Source of the DNA: Chamaesiphon sp.
GTDB lineage: Bacteria; Cyanobacteriota; Cyanobacteriia; Cyanobacteriales; Chamaesiphonaceae
Length of the DNA stretch: 5,890 nucleotides
Direction of reading: 5' to 3'
NCBI GenBank assembly: GCA_020059425.1
Contig: JAGVCD010000042.1
Location: 1 to 5,890 of the forward strand
Position 1 is the first letter of the stretch. Each line of letters begins with the position of its first letter. The notes beneath the pieces were generated by a model. The model was not told the origin of the DNA and ran no database searches. It was given only the letters and a program-made list of their open reading frames with translations. This document shows positions 5,060-5,890 of this stretch, piece by piece. The position numbers and the translations under genes are program-made.

Positions 5060-5890
5060 ATGCCAAAGCAAATAATTATCGCTGAGCAACATCGGATTGG
5101 AGCCGTGTTTTCAGAGGATCAAATCCAAGAGATCATTGTTTCTACTGGTCAGCATCAGGTTTGTGACATCTATTTAGGCGTAGTCGAAAATATTTTGCAG
5201 GGAATTGATGCTGCCTTCGTAAACATCGGCGATCCCTCCCGTAACGGCTTTATTCATGTGACCGATTTAGGTCCATTGCGTTTGCGCCGCAGCGCTGGTG
5301 CGATCACCGATCTGTTAGCACCGCAACAAAAGGTGTTGACCCAGATCATGAAAGAACCCACCGGTAACAAAGGTCCCCGTTTGACGGGGAATATCAGTTT
5401 GCCAGGTCGGTATGTCGTATTAATGCCCTATGGCAAAGGTGTGAATCTTTCCCGCCGGGTCAATAGCGAAGCGGAACGAAATCGGCTGCGGGCGTTAGCA
5501 GTATTGATTAAACCAGCTGGGATGGGTTTGTTGGTGCGCACAGAGGCCGAAGGTAAAGCCGAAGAAGCAATTATTGAAGATTTAGAACAACTCCAACGTC
5601 AGTGGGAAGCCATCCAACTAGATGCTACCTCTACCCGCGCACCGGCCTTGCTCTACCGGGATGATGATTTCATTCAAAGGGTTTTGCGCGATACTTATAC
5701 ATCGGATGTCAACCGGATTGTGGTGGATTCACCCCACGGTATTAAGCGGGTCAAGCAGTATTTGGTGGGCTGGAGCGGTGGCAAAGTACCTGATGGGGTA
5801 TTTATTGATCATCACCGCGAACGTCAGTCGATCTTAGAATATTTTCGGTTGAATGCAGCTATTAAAGAAGCCCTGAAACCCAGAGTTGAT
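5060..5890 (+). CDS. rne: Ribonuclease E (Rne/Rng family), N-terminal part
   Basis: The first 277 codons of an RNase E/G-family endoribonuclease; the gene runs off the right edge with no stop. It begins MPKQIIIAEQHRIGAVFSED, typical of compact cyanobacterial RNase E. The S1 RNA-binding region spans about residues 36-120 (DIYLGVVENILQGIDAAFVNIGD, then NGFIHVTDLGPL), with Phe53 and Phe64 at the positions of the RNA-contacting phenylalanines. GLLVRTEAEG (156-165) contains Arg160-Thr161, equivalent to Arg169-Thr170 of the E. coli 5'-monophosphate sensor. Later come STRAPALLYRDDDFIQRVLRD (191-211), VDSPHGIKRVKQY and FIDHHRERQSILEYF. The catalytic aspartates and the zinc-link cysteines lie downstream, outside the window. 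The enzyme cuts single-stranded AU-rich RNA and starts mRNA decay and rRNA/tRNA processing. Start and RBS are clear. The roughly 450-base gap upstream suggests its own promoter and a regulated leader. In many cyanobacteria rnhB follows rne; this cannot be checked here. Confidence 0.96.
   Translation, partial: MPKQIIIAEQHRIGAVFSEDQIQEIIVSTGQHQVCDIYLGVVENILQGIDAAFVNIGDPSRNGFIHVTDLGPLRLRRSAGAITDLLAPQQKVLTQIMKEPTGNKGPRLTGNISLPGRYVVLMPYGKGVNLSRRVNSEAERNRLRALAVLIKPAGMGLLVRTEAEGKAEEAIIEDLEQLQRQWEAIQLDATSTRAPALLYRDDDFIQRVLRDTYTSDVNRIVVDSPHGIKRVKQYLVGWSGGKVPDGVFIDHHRERQSILEYFRLNAAIKEALKPRVD

Noticed and set aside
5622..5837. Plus-strand 71-codon frame near the right edge
   Set aside because: It is an out-of-frame shadow of rne, whose own frame is open and clearly homologous to RNase E through 5890.
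1..5890. Mobile element, CRISPR array, toxin-antitoxin or defence system
   Set aside because: No transposase or integrase, terminal repeats, regularly spaced repeats or defence domains were found. Every clear gene is a chromosomal housekeeping type.

Overview
The window looks like ordinary cyanobacterial chromosome. The clearest sign is the last gene, which reads as the N-terminal part of a compact, cyanobacterial-type ribonuclease E. A glcE-glcF glycolate dehydrogenase pair (photorespiration) and the palindrome CGATCG, present 14 times, point the same way. CGATCG is the core of the cyanobacterial HIP1 repeat, but the full octamer GCGATCGC was not found. The genus cannot be named from this stretch.

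Layout: 1-235 is an AT-rich leader with two small inverted repeats and a short tandem repeat. Next come glcE (236-1474) and glcF (1495-2826), 20 bases apart on the plus strand and probably one operon. A minus-strand gene for a small CPBP-family membrane protease (2816-3433) converges on glcF, and the two coding ends overlap by 11 bases. A plus-strand NifS/IscS-type cysteine desulfurase (best start GTG at 3474, end 4610) diverges from the protease gene with only 40 bases between start codons. A gap of about 450 bases (4611-5059) has no convincing gene. It contains a TATAAT box and AU-rich sequence and is best read as the promoter and long 5' leader of rne. The rne gene starts at 5060 and leaves the window at 5890 after 277 codons.

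Function: GlcE (FAD subunit) and GlcF (Fe-S subunit) should work with a GlcD encoded elsewhere to oxidise photorespiratory glycolate to glyoxylate. The desulfurase supplies persulfide sulfur for Fe-S clusters or thiolated cofactors and tRNA, and RNase E drives mRNA turnover and RNA processing. These genes do not form one pathway; they appear to be housekeeping genes that happen to be neighbours. I saw no mobile element, CRISPR array, tRNA, rRNA or defence system. No new biological system is evident. The points most worth checking are the rne leader, the tightly packed divergent starts, the short active-site loop and missing tail of the desulfurase, and the absence of a full HIP1 octamer.
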